DNA of 64,000 nucleotides. Source: Lentisphaeraceae bacterium. Its GTDB lineage: Bacteria; Verrucomicrobiota; Lentisphaeria; Lentisphaerales; Lentisphaeraceae. The position numbers and the translations under genes were made by a program. Shown in pieces: positions 1-8,790 of the stretch. The stretch covers positions 1-64,000 of the forward strand of contig JAJPOQ010000022.1 of NCBI GenBank assembly GCA_021232515.1, given 5' to 3'. Positions within the stretch are counted from its first letter, which is position 1. Every line of letters starts with the position of its first letter. The notes beneath the pieces were generated by a model. The model did not search any database and was not told the origin of the DNA. It saw nothing but the letters and a program-made list of their open reading frames with translations.

Positions 1-2
1 GC

Positions 3-866
3 GATGGTGGTAAACTTAAAAGTATTATCTCAGAATCGTCTTTTTTAGTTGTCGAGAATGCAAATATGGAAGCCATAGAAGACCTCCATAACTTGATGTT
101 CTTCACTATTTATAAATCGATCATTAAGGACGTGCCGATGCTTGAGTCTCATAAACTCATGTTGATTGCATACGATGGGTTTTTGACAGAGAAAAACCTT
201 AAGCTACTCGAAGAAATGGCTTATGGCATGATCCACTCAGCTTGTCATGATGGCCATGTTTACATTCTCGGTTTAAGTCTTGGGGCGAATCATTTTCGCG
301 CTGACATGAATCGCGGCCCGTCAAATGCCCTGCCTATTCGCGGTGTTTCAGCTCCTGAAGTGTTTAACTTAAATTCTGCAGAAGCAACAGCAAATGACGA
401 TGGACCAGACTTTATTTTGGCTGATGGCTTGGTCAAGTTTAAGTCAAATATACATGATTTCGCTATACTGTGTGACACGGGTAACCATCATCAACTATTT
501 GAGTATTGTGAAGAGATATTGGCAGACACTGGAACTCGTTATTACTCAATCGGCCTAGAAGGCGGAGTTGATATATCAACATTCTCTCAAGATGAATCCG
601 ATTTACCAATCATGATGATTGCTCACTCGTCAGGTGAAGTACTTAGAAGTTTTCTTGCGACTCAGTTTACTCAACGAGAAATAACTTTAGAACAAAACTT
701 TGTCGGTCAAAATAAAAAGTTTGGTATGAAGCAAACAATTCAATTAGAAGAAGAGATGCGAACATCGGGAGATTTAGAGCCGGATGAAGTTATAACTTTT
801 TGCTACGGAAAAGTGTTTGCAGTTAAGCCAATCGAAGGAACAGTTTACAAGCGTTGTTACTACTGA
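3..866 (+). CDS. Unknown protein, 5' end outside the window
   Basis: The frame is open to the left edge (it reads D-G-G-K-L-K from base 3), so the gene almost certainly starts before the window; the internal ATG at 66 is only the first in view. About 287 residues are visible. I recognise no family. There is no signal peptide or membrane segment in the visible part, and the composition is acidic and soluble-looking. Features include a central VYILGLSLGANHF stretch, an ILADGLVKFKS stretch and a C-terminus ending CYY. The 3' end overlaps the convergent next gene by 7 bases. Function cannot be assigned. Confidence 0.7.
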   Translation, partial: DGGKLKSIISESSFLVVENANMEAIEDLHNLMFFTIYKSIIKDVPMLESHKLMLIAYDGFLTEKNLKLLEEMAYGMIHSACHDGHVYILGLSLGANHFRADMNRGPSNALPIRGVSAPEVFNLNSAEATANDDGPDFILADGLVKFKSNIHDFAILCDTGNHHQLFEYCEEILADTGTRYYSIGLEGGVDISTFSQDESDLPIMMIAHSSGEVLRSFLATQFTQREITLEQNFVGQNKKFGMKQTIQLEEEMRTSGDLEPDEVITFCYGKVFAVKPIEGTVYKRCYY

Positions 867-1393
867 CTAACTAAGCTTTTATCAGATAAGATAACTTCTG
901 AATTTGTAACATCCTCAGAGCCTTCATTTTCTACTTTCATCGTAGTTAAAACCCAGCCTTCTTGAAAGTTTTTCTTAAAGAAACGAATAGCAGCATCTTC
1001 AACGTCTTTACGTGTATCAAAGTTTTTTATGCGCTCGCCTACTTTTGCTCCCTTAAAACGTTCCCCTTTATCGATTAAAAGGTCTCGCTTGCGTATAGGC
1101 CGAGTCAATTGAATTTTTATGGGAGTGGCTTCTAAAGGACCGGTAGTGTCGACATAGATTGTTTTTGAAGAGTCTTGGGATTTTGCTTTAAGCCCAGAGA
1201 TTTTTATCTCTCCATAGTAGTGCATAGCACCTTTAGTTATTCCCTTCCATGTAGTTATATCTAAAAATGCTTTGCGTGGAAAGTCATCTTCATAATAGGT
1301 GGTGAACTCAGAGTTATCTTTTACAAAGGATAGGTCGATTCCATGATTTTTAGTAAATATTATGGAATTTTCACTGTCTGTAATTTGTAACAT
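860..1393 (-). CDS. Hypothetical protein, 177 residues
   Basis: Complete reading frame starting MLQITDSEN. No signal peptide, no transmembrane segment and no motif that I recognise. The N-terminal two thirds alternate short hydrophobic and polar stretches, suggesting a beta-rich fold. The C-terminal part (about residues 115-160) is basic and helical-looking, with DTRKDVEDAAIRFFKKNFQ. It converges on the preceding gene with a 7-base overlap and is followed on its 5' side by about 215 bases of A+T-rich intergenic DNA. Function is unknown; it is called a gene on length, isolation and lack of a better frame. Confidence 0.6.
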   Translation of the reverse strand: MLQITDSENSIIFTKNHGIDLSFVKDNSEFTTYYEDDFPRKAFLDITTWKGITKGAMHYYGEIKISGLKAKSQDSSKTIYVDTTGPLEATPIKIQLTRPIRKRDLLIDKGERFKGAKVGERIKNFDTRKDVEDAAIRFFKKNFQEGWVLTTMKVENEGSEDVTNSEVILSDKSLVSQ

Positions 1394-1496
1394 AAGTCCT
1401 TCAGATTGATTAACTAGGCTGTGAAGATAAGCGATTATTGTGAAAAGTCAATATATAGCACTAGGGGGTTTTCGTTAATTGTACCAAGATTGACGT

Positions 1497-1516
1497 TTTT
1501 TACACTATTGTAAAAA
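1497..1516. promoter_or_regulatory. 8-bp inverted repeat in the promoter region of the first prepilin pair
   Basis: Perfect arms TTTTTACA and TGTAAAAA with a 4-base spacer, lying just after a TTGACG hexamer at 1490-1495. Position about 90 bases before the prepilin start suggests an operator or a small hairpin. A purine-rich AAGGAGGG follows at about 1536-1543 but has no start codon at ribosome-binding distance. No regulator is identified. Confidence 0.25.
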
Positions 1517-1608
1517 TAAATATTTTTCCAAAAAAGGAGGGAAGAAATATACTTTTAGCATATTTGCCTTGTGTATGTATGTCTAAATGTATGTGTTATG
1601 GAGTGAGT

Positions 1609-2286
1609 ATGAGAGCAAGGTTTACCTTAATAGAATTGTTAGTCGTATTGGCTATAATTGGAGTGTTGGCGAGTCTTTTATTGCCATCTTTATCTAAAGC
1701 TAGGTCGAAGGCGAAGATAGCTGTAGAACTGAGTAACCGCAGCCAGTTAGGTGTTGCTAGTTTCGCATATGGTAAAGAGAATAATGGTCACTTTCCATAT
1801 CGGAAGAACACTTCTTTTCTCCACTCACTTAAGTATAATGGGCAGGATAACCTAAATATAAGCTTGGTAGAAAAGTATATCGGTCTAGGTGCAGAAATAC
1901 GTGAAAGAATTATGTTTTGTGATAGTACTTTATGGGATATAAGAAACCCTTACCTTCATAATGAATATACTAACAATCATACACAGAATGCGGCCAACTA
2001 TTGCACTTTAAATTATTATAATATTCCTAAAAACGGTACTTTGTTAGAGCCTGATTTTCGCAACGATACACTTATGCAATCCTCAGGAGATAACCCACTG
2101 TGGGGATGTATGCTGTTAAACAACGGCATTGAGTGGATGGGTCACGATGCTCCTAAAACAATCGATGAAGCGATCGGTTCTAGTACAGTTTTTGTCGATG
2201 GTGGTGCGAAGTGGATGAGAGCTAGCACCTTTAAAGATGTTTGGCTGGCACCGGGTGGTTTTCGTTACTATATGGGAGTGCGTTAA
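1609..2286 (+). CDS. Prepilin-like secreted protein (type II pseudopilin leader), tandem copy 1
   Basis: Starts [18 protein letters not shown]: a short basic leader, then the type IV pilin/pseudopilin cleavage-methylation signal (F-T-L-I-E with Glu at +5), a hydrophobic helix to about residue 28 and a polar segment SLSKARSKAK. The ATG at 1609 was chosen over the upstream TTG at 1564 because it puts the leader at the N-terminus and has TGGAG a few bases before it. Length 225 residues. The C-terminal domain has MFCDSTLWD, CTLNYYNIP and SSTVFVDGGAKWMR, all shared with the next gene. It belongs to the family of prepilin-like proteins expanded in PVC bacteria; true role (pseudopilin, surface or secreted protein) is not known. 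Its stop codon overlaps the next start. Confidence 0.85.
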   Translation: MRARFTLIELLVVLAIIGVLASLLLPSLSKARSKAKIAVELSNRSQLGVASFAYGKENNGHFPYRKNTSFLHSLKYNGQDNLNISLVEKYIGLGAEIRERIMFCDSTLWDIRNPYLHNEYTNNHTQNAANYCTLNYYNIPKNGTLLEPDFRNDTLMQSSGDNPLWGCMLLNNGIEWMGHDAPKTIDEAIGSSTVFVDGGAKWMRASTFKDVWLAPGGFRYYMGVR

Positions 2287-2951
2287 TGAAAACAAAATTC
2301 ACCCTAATTGAACTTTTAGTGGCAATTGCCATCATTGGCATTTTGATAAGTATTCTCCTACCTTCTCTTTCTTCAGCAAGAGAAAAAGCAAGAATTGCGG
2401 TTGAGCTTAGTAATCGAAAACAGCTTTACTCTGCAACACTCATGTATATAAGAGATGGAGATGACAGGTTTCCGTACAGAGGCCCAAATGTTACGTGGTT
2501 ACATACCATCGCTCAAACAGCGACATATGATTTGAACGAGGTTCTGATTAATCCCTACCTTGGTTCCGGTAAAGAGATTCGTTCAGAGATAATGTTCTGC
2601 GATAGTACTTTGTTTGATGTGAGGAACCCAGATGACTTTAATGGCTATGATAGCCGTCACTGTACCTTAAACTACTATGTTATTCCGAATAATGGCACTT
2701 TGTTAAAGCCTAACTTTAACAACGATCGCATGTCTAACTCAGACTCTAAAAACCCTCTGTGGTCATGTATGGTTCTCTATAAAGCTTCGAGTAATACTTG
2801 GCTTGGGCACAATGCTCCTGCATCTGCTCGCAAATCTGACGGGGCTAGTACAGTATTTGTCGGAGGTGACGCAAAGTGGGTCCGCGAGTCGTCGTATGAG
2901 AGGTTGTGGATTGCGGGGAATGGGTTCGAATTCTACGAACCCGTTAAGTAA
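2286..2951 (+). CDS. Prepilin-like secreted protein, tandem copy 2
   Basis: Paralogue of the preceding gene. Starts [18 protein letters not shown]; its ATG shares the last A of the upstream TAA, so translation is probably coupled. 221 residues. Shared motifs with copy 1 are MFCDSTLFD, CTLNYYVIPNNGTLL, NPLWSCM, LGHNAP and STVFVGGDAKWVR, in the same order and spacing, indicating tandem gene duplication. The mature N-terminal helix should anchor the protein in the inner membrane before a type II secretion or pilus machine processes it; no prepilin peptidase is in this window. Ends 5 bases from the convergent YHYH gene. Confidence 0.85.
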   Translation: MKTKFTLIELLVAIAIIGILISILLPSLSSAREKARIAVELSNRKQLYSATLMYIRDGDDRFPYRGPNVTWLHTIAQTATYDLNEVLINPYLGSGKEIRSEIMFCDSTLFDVRNPDDFNGYDSRHCTLNYYVIPNNGTLLKPNFNNDRMSNSDSKNPLWSCMVLYKASSNTWLGHNAPASARKSDGASTVFVGGDAKWVRESSYERLWIAGNGFEFYEPVK

Positions 2952-2956
2952 AAGGC

Positions 2957-3949
2957 TTAAAACCTTGGAGGTGGTCTATCACCAGGTCTTCTGCGGTTAG
3001 GAGGACCATCTCGCATCGGTCCTTGTCCACCTCGTTTAAAGAAGCTTCGGTCAGGAGTTCCTTTCCAGCTTCTAGACATAAAAGGAAAGCTGGTAGTGAC
3101 AACGTAGTAGTAAGTTCCTTTGGGATACTCTGGAGTAACGCCACTGCGGCCGTTGAACTCGTCTAAGTCACCAAGCCCTTTAACATACTCATAGTCGGCA
3201 GTGTAGGTTCCGTCATATCGACCAGATGGAGCATTTACAGGACGTTTTCCTCGTTTTAAACGGTAACTCGGCTTAAGCTTTTTGAGGCGACTTTTAGAGT
3301 CATTTGCAGTTGTGTGGCCATACTGGCTGTAGATAGGAAAGCCGTCTGCAGCATAACCGACAAGCATCATTTTATTCTTAGATTTTTTACTGAGTTCTTT
3401 CACTAAACCAGTTGGCGTGCCGTGGTAGTGGTAGGAGCCATCTGGTTGGACATGAGCGTAGTTTTCATCCAAGCCTAGTAGCTTTTGACCTTTGCCATTT
3501 ATTGCTTCTTGATTCCATTCTTGATTTCCTCGCCAAAATTCAGCCGTTGAGGGTTCAAAAAAAACACCGTTTAAAGCTACGCCGAATGCATTAGGAAATG
3601 ACTTAGTTGGTTTGTCAGCAAAAGTAGGTTTGAGAGTGACTTTATATGTTTTATCTTGTTCTTTTATAGTGTTTGGATTTCTTCCGCGAGCAAAATTACC
3701 AGTCTTATGATTTGGGATGTTATTTGCTTTGATAATCATGAAACCATTTTCTTGAGAGAAACTGACGCGACTTTGCAGTTCACCGTTTGCTAAAACAAAG
3801 AGACTATTTAGTTCCTTTTGCTCAAATAGATTGGCGGAGTTTTCGTATTCATGACCATGTGAATGATAGCTTTGATTGTGTTCGTGGGTATGATGGTTTG
3901 TACAGCTAAATAAACAGCTTAGTAAACTTAGAGTAATTAGGTATTTCAT
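2957..3949 (-). CDS. YHYH-domain lipoprotein with histidine-rich N-terminus
   Basis: Start set at 3949 (MKYLITLSLLSCLFSC) because it gives a lipoprotein signal with Cys16 in the lipobox L-F-S-C and has GAGG upstream; in-frame starts further upstream (3976, 4027) would bury the signal. The mature N-terminus is strikingly rich in histidine (NHHTHEHNQSYHSHGHEYE). The domain has GSYHYHGTP and GYAADGFPIY, the signature of YHYH proteins (Pfam YHYH). The C-terminus is Pro/Arg rich. YHYH proteins are secreted, often found in marine and PVC bacteria, and poorly characterised; metal binding through the His clusters is my inference. 330 residues. Confidence 0.85.
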   Translation of the reverse strand: MKYLITLSLLSCLFSCTNHHTHEHNQSYHSHGHEYENSANLFEQKELNSLFVLANGELQSRVSFSQENGFMIIKANNIPNHKTGNFARGRNPNTIKEQDKTYKVTLKPTFADKPTKSFPNAFGVALNGVFFEPSTAEFWRGNQEWNQEAINGKGQKLLGLDENYAHVQPDGSYHYHGTPTGLVKELSKKSKNKMMLVGYAADGFPIYSQYGHTTANDSKSRLKKLKPSYRLKRGKRPVNAPSGRYDGTYTADYEYVKGLGDLDEFNGRSGVTPEYPKGTYYYVVTTSFPFMSRSWKGTPDRSFFKRGGQGPMRDGPPNRRRPGDRPPPRF

Positions 3950-4164
3950 TCCTCGCCTCGTCTTTTGGTTACTCATGTAACGTCTCTTCGGTAAAGAATA
4001 TTTTATACAAATTGAAAGAAATATCAAAATCTATTTTTAGAGTTGTTTAAGCTCGCATCACGTCTAAGTGAATCATAATCAGAGACTAATAAATTGACTA
4101 AAAATGTTAAAGACGGCTTTCTCGTGCTGTTACACAAAGCAGTGCAATAGATTAGGAGAACAAA

Positions 4165-7100
4165 TTGAAACACAAGAGAGAGCTGTGTTTAACTCTAACT
4201 ACTTATTTAAGTCTAGGGTTATTCGTTTCGAATTTATCCGCGGCTGAAAAGAAGGTTGATTTTAATAAGCAAATACGGCCAATTCTTTCTCAGAATTGTT
4301 TTGATTGTCATGGACCAGATGAACATAGTCGCAAAGCTAAGTTAAGGCTTGACACTAAAGATGGTCTTTTGAGTCAGTTGGATATGCAAAAGGCTAAACT
4401 TGGAGATGTGGATTCGAGCCCTTTGATTGAACGAATGATCACCGATGATGAAGATGATCTTATGCCACCTTCAGAGTCCCATAGAACTCTAGAGTCAAAA
4501 GACATTGCACTTTTGCGTCAGTGGGTTCGGGAAGGTGCTCCATTTGAAGAACATTGGTCTTATTCAAAAGTGGAAAATCCAAAATTACCAGAAGTGAAGA
4601 ATTCTGACTTTATTCAAAATGGCATAGACCATTTTAGTCTTGCTAAGCTTGAAGAAAGAGGGCTGCAACCACAGAAACAAGCAAGTCCAGAAGTACTCGC
4701 TAGGAGAGTGTCACTTCTTTTGACAGGCTTACCTCCAACACTTGAAGAACTTTTAGACTTTACCCAAGATTTTACAAAGCGGGGCCAGGCAGCCTTTGCT
4801 GACGAAATAGACCGCGTTTTGGCGAAACCTTCATATGGCGAGCATATGGCTTGGACGTGGATGGAAGCATCTAGCTATGCGGACTCAAATGGCTACCAGT
4901 TAGATGGTATGCGTGATCAATACAGTTGGAGAGACTGGTTGATCAAAGCCTTGAATAAAAATTTACCGTTTGATGAATTTACTAAACAGGTATTGGCTGG
5001 CGATCTTATGATCAAGGAAAAAGGAAAGTGGGAGAGTGGTCACTTATTTAATGACCCAGAAACGAGTGACTTAGTTGTCGCATCTGGCTTTCTAAGAAAT
5101 GGTCGTTACGATACAGGTAGCGCTACCGTACCAGCAGAATCAAAGTTTGAAAATGCCGCCGATCGCTTAGAAACAGTCGGCTCTATTTGGATGGGTATAA
5201 GTTTTCAGTGTGCTCGTTGTCATGATCATAAGTTCGATCCTTTACCGGCTAAAGATTATTATCGTATGATGAGCTTTTTTGACGATGTATCAGAGTTTGG
5301 ATCAGCACTTAAAGGCAATAGTCACCCCTATATCTACACTCCCAATACAGAGCAAAGACAAAATCTTCAAAAACTTGATAATAAAGTGAATAAGATAGAA
5401 GCAAAACTTCTTGAACACCAGAGAGAAATAGAACAGGCTGAAGATGACTTTCTTACGGCATCTTGTCCAGAAATGCCAAGAGTAACAAGAGGGCTTAAGT
5501 TTCACTTTGCCAAAGATGCAAACTTACCGAAGAGTACGAAAGGAAATGTGATCGTCAAAGATCGAAACATGGGCGTTAGTTGGAAGTTCGATGGCAACAG
5601 CCAGCTTAAGTATGGCGGCGAAGTTTCCAAAGTTTTTGATGCCGATGGTCGTTGGACTGTCGCAGTAAAGTTTAAGTTCGATGAAGATAAAAGTATGGCC
5701 TTGTTTGGCTCGATGAAATCGAAAGATAGTGATCGGCAAGGAGTGCAAGTTGAGGTCGTCGATGGTTACTTGCGAGTCAGGCAAATCTGTCGTTGGAGTT
5801 ATAGCTATATAGAGTTTATGAGCACAGAGAAATTAGAAAAAGGTCAATGGTACCACATGGTCTTTTCTTCTGATGGTCGTCGTCAAGGAATAGCTTATAA
5901 AGCTTGGTTAAACGGTAGTCAAGATCTTATGACTATGACCCATGACATGACCAGTAGCCGATCAGATCAATTCGTTGAGACTCCTTTTTATATTGGTGAA
6001 TTACCTCACAATAATAAGCTCAAGGGAGAGCTTGCTGACTTGAGGGTATATGACAGGGTTCTAGATGAGCAAGAAATTTCTCTCATAAGTTCAGATCAGA
6101 CACTTCAGCAACTTTCCAAAACTCAACGAGGGTTATCATTAGTTAAGCGCCATGTCTTTGAAGAGTGTTTGAGCGATGATCTAAGCAACTTGCGTCAGGA
6201 GTTAGTGATTGCCCAAGAACAGCGTCGCAAATTTATTTTGAAACTGCCTTCGACGATGGTTATGGACCATAAAGATGGAGTGAAAACTTACCTTCACCCT
6301 CGGGGGGAATATGATAATCTTGCTGAAGAGGTTTTTGCTGGGACACCAGAAGTTTTTTCACCAATGAAAAATACTGGTACTAACACTCGCTTTGAATTAG
6401 CGGAGTGGTTAATGAGTCGCGAAAATCCATTAACTAGTCGAGTGACGGCAAATCGACTTTGGACACAACTTTGGGGATTGGGTTTTGTCGATACTCCCGG
6501 CAACTTTGGAACGCAATGTGCAGAGCCAGAGCACCGAGAACTACTAGACCACTTAGCAGTTAAACTTATGGACCTGAACTGGGACCTAAAAGCTTTTTAT
6601 AAATATGTCATGATGAGTTCTACTTGGCAGCAATCTTCTAAAGCAGATGAGTCTCTCTATCTTCAAGATCCTCAAAATCGCCTTCTTGGAAGAGGTCCTC
6701 GATTTCGCTTACCGGTTAGCTCTGTTAGAGACCAGATCTTATATATTGGCAATGTTTTAGATAAGAAGATGTATGGCGCCCCAGTCGCGATCGATGGTAT
6801 ACGTGTTAAGGACGACAAGATTCGTAAAGATATACCAGTAGTCAAGAATCGTAAGAGTATTTATGCCTTTTGGAAACGAAATACACCACATCAAATATTT
6901 GCGACATATGACGCTTCGGATAGAACAGTTTGTAGCGTTCAAGTAAAGCGGACAAATACACCACTCCAAGCTCTTATTACTCTAAATGAAGCAACGATGT
7001 TTAAGGCTGCAGAAAATCTAGCGAGACAAACCCTTTCGCTTGAATTAACTGAAAAAGAAAAGGTTGAAAGTCTCTACGAAAGGATCACAATTCGCAAGCC

Positions 7101-7269
7101 AGATAGTTATAGAGTAGAGCTTTTGTTGTCGGCTCTAAATACTTATAAAAAACACTATGAAGAGAAATCCTTGCAAAAGAATTTATCAAAAAATGACGTG
7201 CAAAAGTCTGCTTGGTCAGCACTGGCCAATGTGATTTTCAATTTAGATACAACCCTTTGTTTGGAGTAA
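4165..7269 (+). CDS. Planctomycete-type cytochrome / DUF1549 - LamG - DUF1553 protein
   Basis: 1034 residues starting at a TTG codon; AGGAGA lies six bases upstream and the signal peptide begins there, while the next in-frame ATG falls inside the mature domain. Order: signal peptide (1-27), PSCyt1 cytochrome-like domain with CFDCH at about 45-49 and RLDT, DUF1549 (about 150-370) with a second C-A-R-C-H, a LamG/concanavalin-like insertion (about 490-650, with WTVAVKFKF, GQWYHMVF and ELADLRVYDR), then DUF1553 (about 730-1000, ending NTPLQALITLNEATM). CxxCH motifs predict covalent haem. Such proteins are abundant in Planctomycetes, Verrucomicrobia and Lentisphaerae and are normally next to a DUF1501 gene, as here. 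Substrate is unknown; the LamG insertion suggests glycan binding. Confidence 0.92.
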   Translation: MKHKRELCLTLTTYLSLGLFVSNLSAAEKKVDFNKQIRPILSQNCFDCHGPDEHSRKAKLRLDTKDGLLSQLDMQKAKLGDVDSSPLIERMITDDEDDLMPPSESHRTLESKDIALLRQWVREGAPFEEHWSYSKVENPKLPEVKNSDFIQNGIDHFSLAKLEERGLQPQKQASPEVLARRVSLLLTGLPPTLEELLDFTQDFTKRGQAAFADEIDRVLAKPSYGEHMAWTWMEASSYADSNGYQLDGMRDQYSWRDWLIKALNKNLPFDEFTKQVLAGDLMIKEKGKWESGHLFNDPETSDLVVASGFLRNGRYDTGSATVPAESKFENAADRLETVGSIWMGISFQCARCHDHKFDPLPAKDYYRMMSFFDDVSEFGSALKGNSHPYIYTPNTEQRQNLQKLDNKVNKIEAKLLEHQREIEQAEDDFLTASCPEMPRVTRGLKFHFAKDANLPKSTKGNVIVKDRNMGVSWKFDGNSQLKYGGEVSKVFDADGRWTVAVKFKFDEDKSMALFGSMKSKDSDRQGVQVEVVDGYLRVRQICRWSYSYIEFMSTEKLEKGQWYHMVFSSDGRRQGIAYKAWLNGSQDLMTMTHDMTSSRSDQFVETPFYIGELPHNNKLKGELADLRVYDRVLDEQEISLISSDQTLQQLSKTQRGLSLVKRHVFEECLSDDLSNLRQELVIAQEQRRKFILKLPSTMVMDHKDGVKTYLHPRGEYDNLAEEVFAGTPEVFSPMKNTGTNTRFELAEWLMSRENPLTSRVTANRLWTQLWGLGFVDTPGNFGTQCAEPEHRELLDHLAVKLMDLNWDLKAFYKYVMMSSTWQQSSKADESLYLQDPQNRLLGRGPRFRLPVSSVRDQILYIGNVLDKKMYGAPVAIDGIRVKDDKIRKDIPVVKNRKSIYAFWKRNTPHQIFATYDASDRTVCSVQVKRTNTPLQALITLNEATMFKAAENLARQTLSLELTEKEKVESLYERITIRKPDSYRVELLLSALNTYKKHYEEKSLQKNLSKNDVQKSAWSALANVIFNLDTTLCLE

Positions 7270-7275
7270 AAGCTC

Positions 7276-8686
7276 ATGAGTATGGCAAGAAGACAGTTTT
7301 TAAAATATTCTGCTGGATTATTAGGCGCTGCAGCATCGGGAAATATTCTAAATGGGGCTGCGGGAGCAAACCCTGCAGGCGTCGTTGGTTTTCCTGGTTA
7401 TTCACCAAAAGCAAAGAGAGTTATCTTTTTATTTCAGGCCGGAGGACCTTCACAAATAGGACCTATTGGATTATAAACCACATCTGAAAAAGTGGCATGG
7501 TAAAGACTTGCCAAAGTCAGTTATGGGAGATGCAAAGTTTACCGGTATGGTAAGCGGTCAGTCGTCATTTCCAGTGGTTTCCAGTCCATGGGGTTTTAAA
7601 CAGTATGGTAAGAGTGGTGCTTGGGTATCGGATCTTATGCCTGAGTTCGGCAAGATTGTCGACGATGTGTGCATAATAAACTCTATGACGACAACTCAAG
7701 TTGAGCATGGAAATGCGATAAATATGATTCAGACAGGGCACCAGTTAGCAGGTAGGCCATGTGCAGGATCTTGGGCGTCTTATGGTCTTGGAAGCGCTTG
7801 TGACGATTTACCTTCATTTGTTGTTATGAGAACTAAAAAAGGTGGGTCTTTTATACAGGATTCGAATTGGGGTGCAGGTTTTCTTCCGGGTCGTCATCAA
7901 GGTATAAAGTTTGGCGGAACTGGTAAAGACCCAGTCTATTACCTATCAAACCCTAAAGGTATGGATCAAAAACTACGCAATAAAACAGTCAACGATATTC
8001 GCAAATTAAACAATCACCACAATTCAATTTTTGGTGATCCAGAGATAAATGCAAGGACATCCCAGTTTGAGATGGCAGCTCGTATGCAGTTAAGTGTACC
8101 AGAGTTAGCGGATTTATCGGATGAGCCAGAATCCACTTTCAAGTTGTATGGAGAAGATGCACGAATCCCTGGAACGTATGCCTACAGTTTACTCATGGCT
8201 AGACGCCTTGCTGAACGAGATGTGCGTTGGACGCAAATTTTCCAAGGGGGGTGGGATCAACACAGTAATTTACCAAAACTCATTCAAGAATATTCAGCTT
8301 ATACAGATCGGGCCAATGCAGCCTTGGTGATTGATCTAAAACAACGAGGGCTTTTGGATGATACCTTAGTTATATGGGGAGGCGAGTTTGGTCGGACGAA
8401 CTTTTGTCAAGGAACTTTAACTAAGACTAACTTTGGGCGAGAGCATCATGCTATGTGTTTTTCTATGTGGATGGCAGGTGGTGGAGTTAAGCCGGGAGTG
8501 ACTTATGGAAAGTCAGACGAGTGGGGTTTTAGAGTTGCTGAAAATGCAGTTCCTACTCATGACCTCTATGCGACCATACTTCATTTACTTGGAGTGAATC
8601 ACGAGAGACTTACTTATAAATTTCAGGGACGTGATTACCGTCTAACTGACTTGTATGGGAAAGTAGTGAAAGGATTATTAGCATAA
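7276..8686 (+). pseudogene. DUF1501 family protein, interrupted by a one-base frameshift
   Basis: The reading starts MSMARRQFLKYSAG (Tat-like twin-arginine signal; GGAG upstream, six bases after the preceding stop) and runs to AGGPSQI, then reads out of frame and stops at 7476. The rest is in the next frame from 7460: DLLDYKPHLKKW onward to 8686. Removing one G from the GG at 7459-7460 joins them as AGGPSQI-DLLDYKP, exactly the conserved DUF1501 core, giving about 469 residues. Downstream motifs are intact (GGWDQHSN, WGGEFGRTNF, HDLYATILHLLG). DUF1501 proteins belong to the alkaline phosphatase/sulfatase-like superfamily and pair with DUF1549/DUF1553 proteins. It is either a sequencing error, a recent null mutation, or recoding; sequence alone cannot decide. 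Confidence 0.88.
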
Positions 8687-8790
8687 TAATCCAGGCATTT
8701 TTATAAATCTGTGTTTTTAGTGAAAAATAATTTTAAATTTTAGGCAGATTTGAAGAGTAGAGGACGTCATATGAAAACCTTGGAGACAAA

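Noticed and set aside
1535-1543. Strong AAGGAGGG with no gene
   Set aside because: No ATG, GTG or TTG follows at 4-12 bases and the nearest frame (TTG 1564) is too far, so it is not assigned to a gene.
7440-7480. Programmed ribosomal frameshift in the DUF1501 gene
   Set aside because: There is no obvious slippery heptamer or downstream stem at the join; an error or mutation is simpler. It is kept only as an alternative in the finding.
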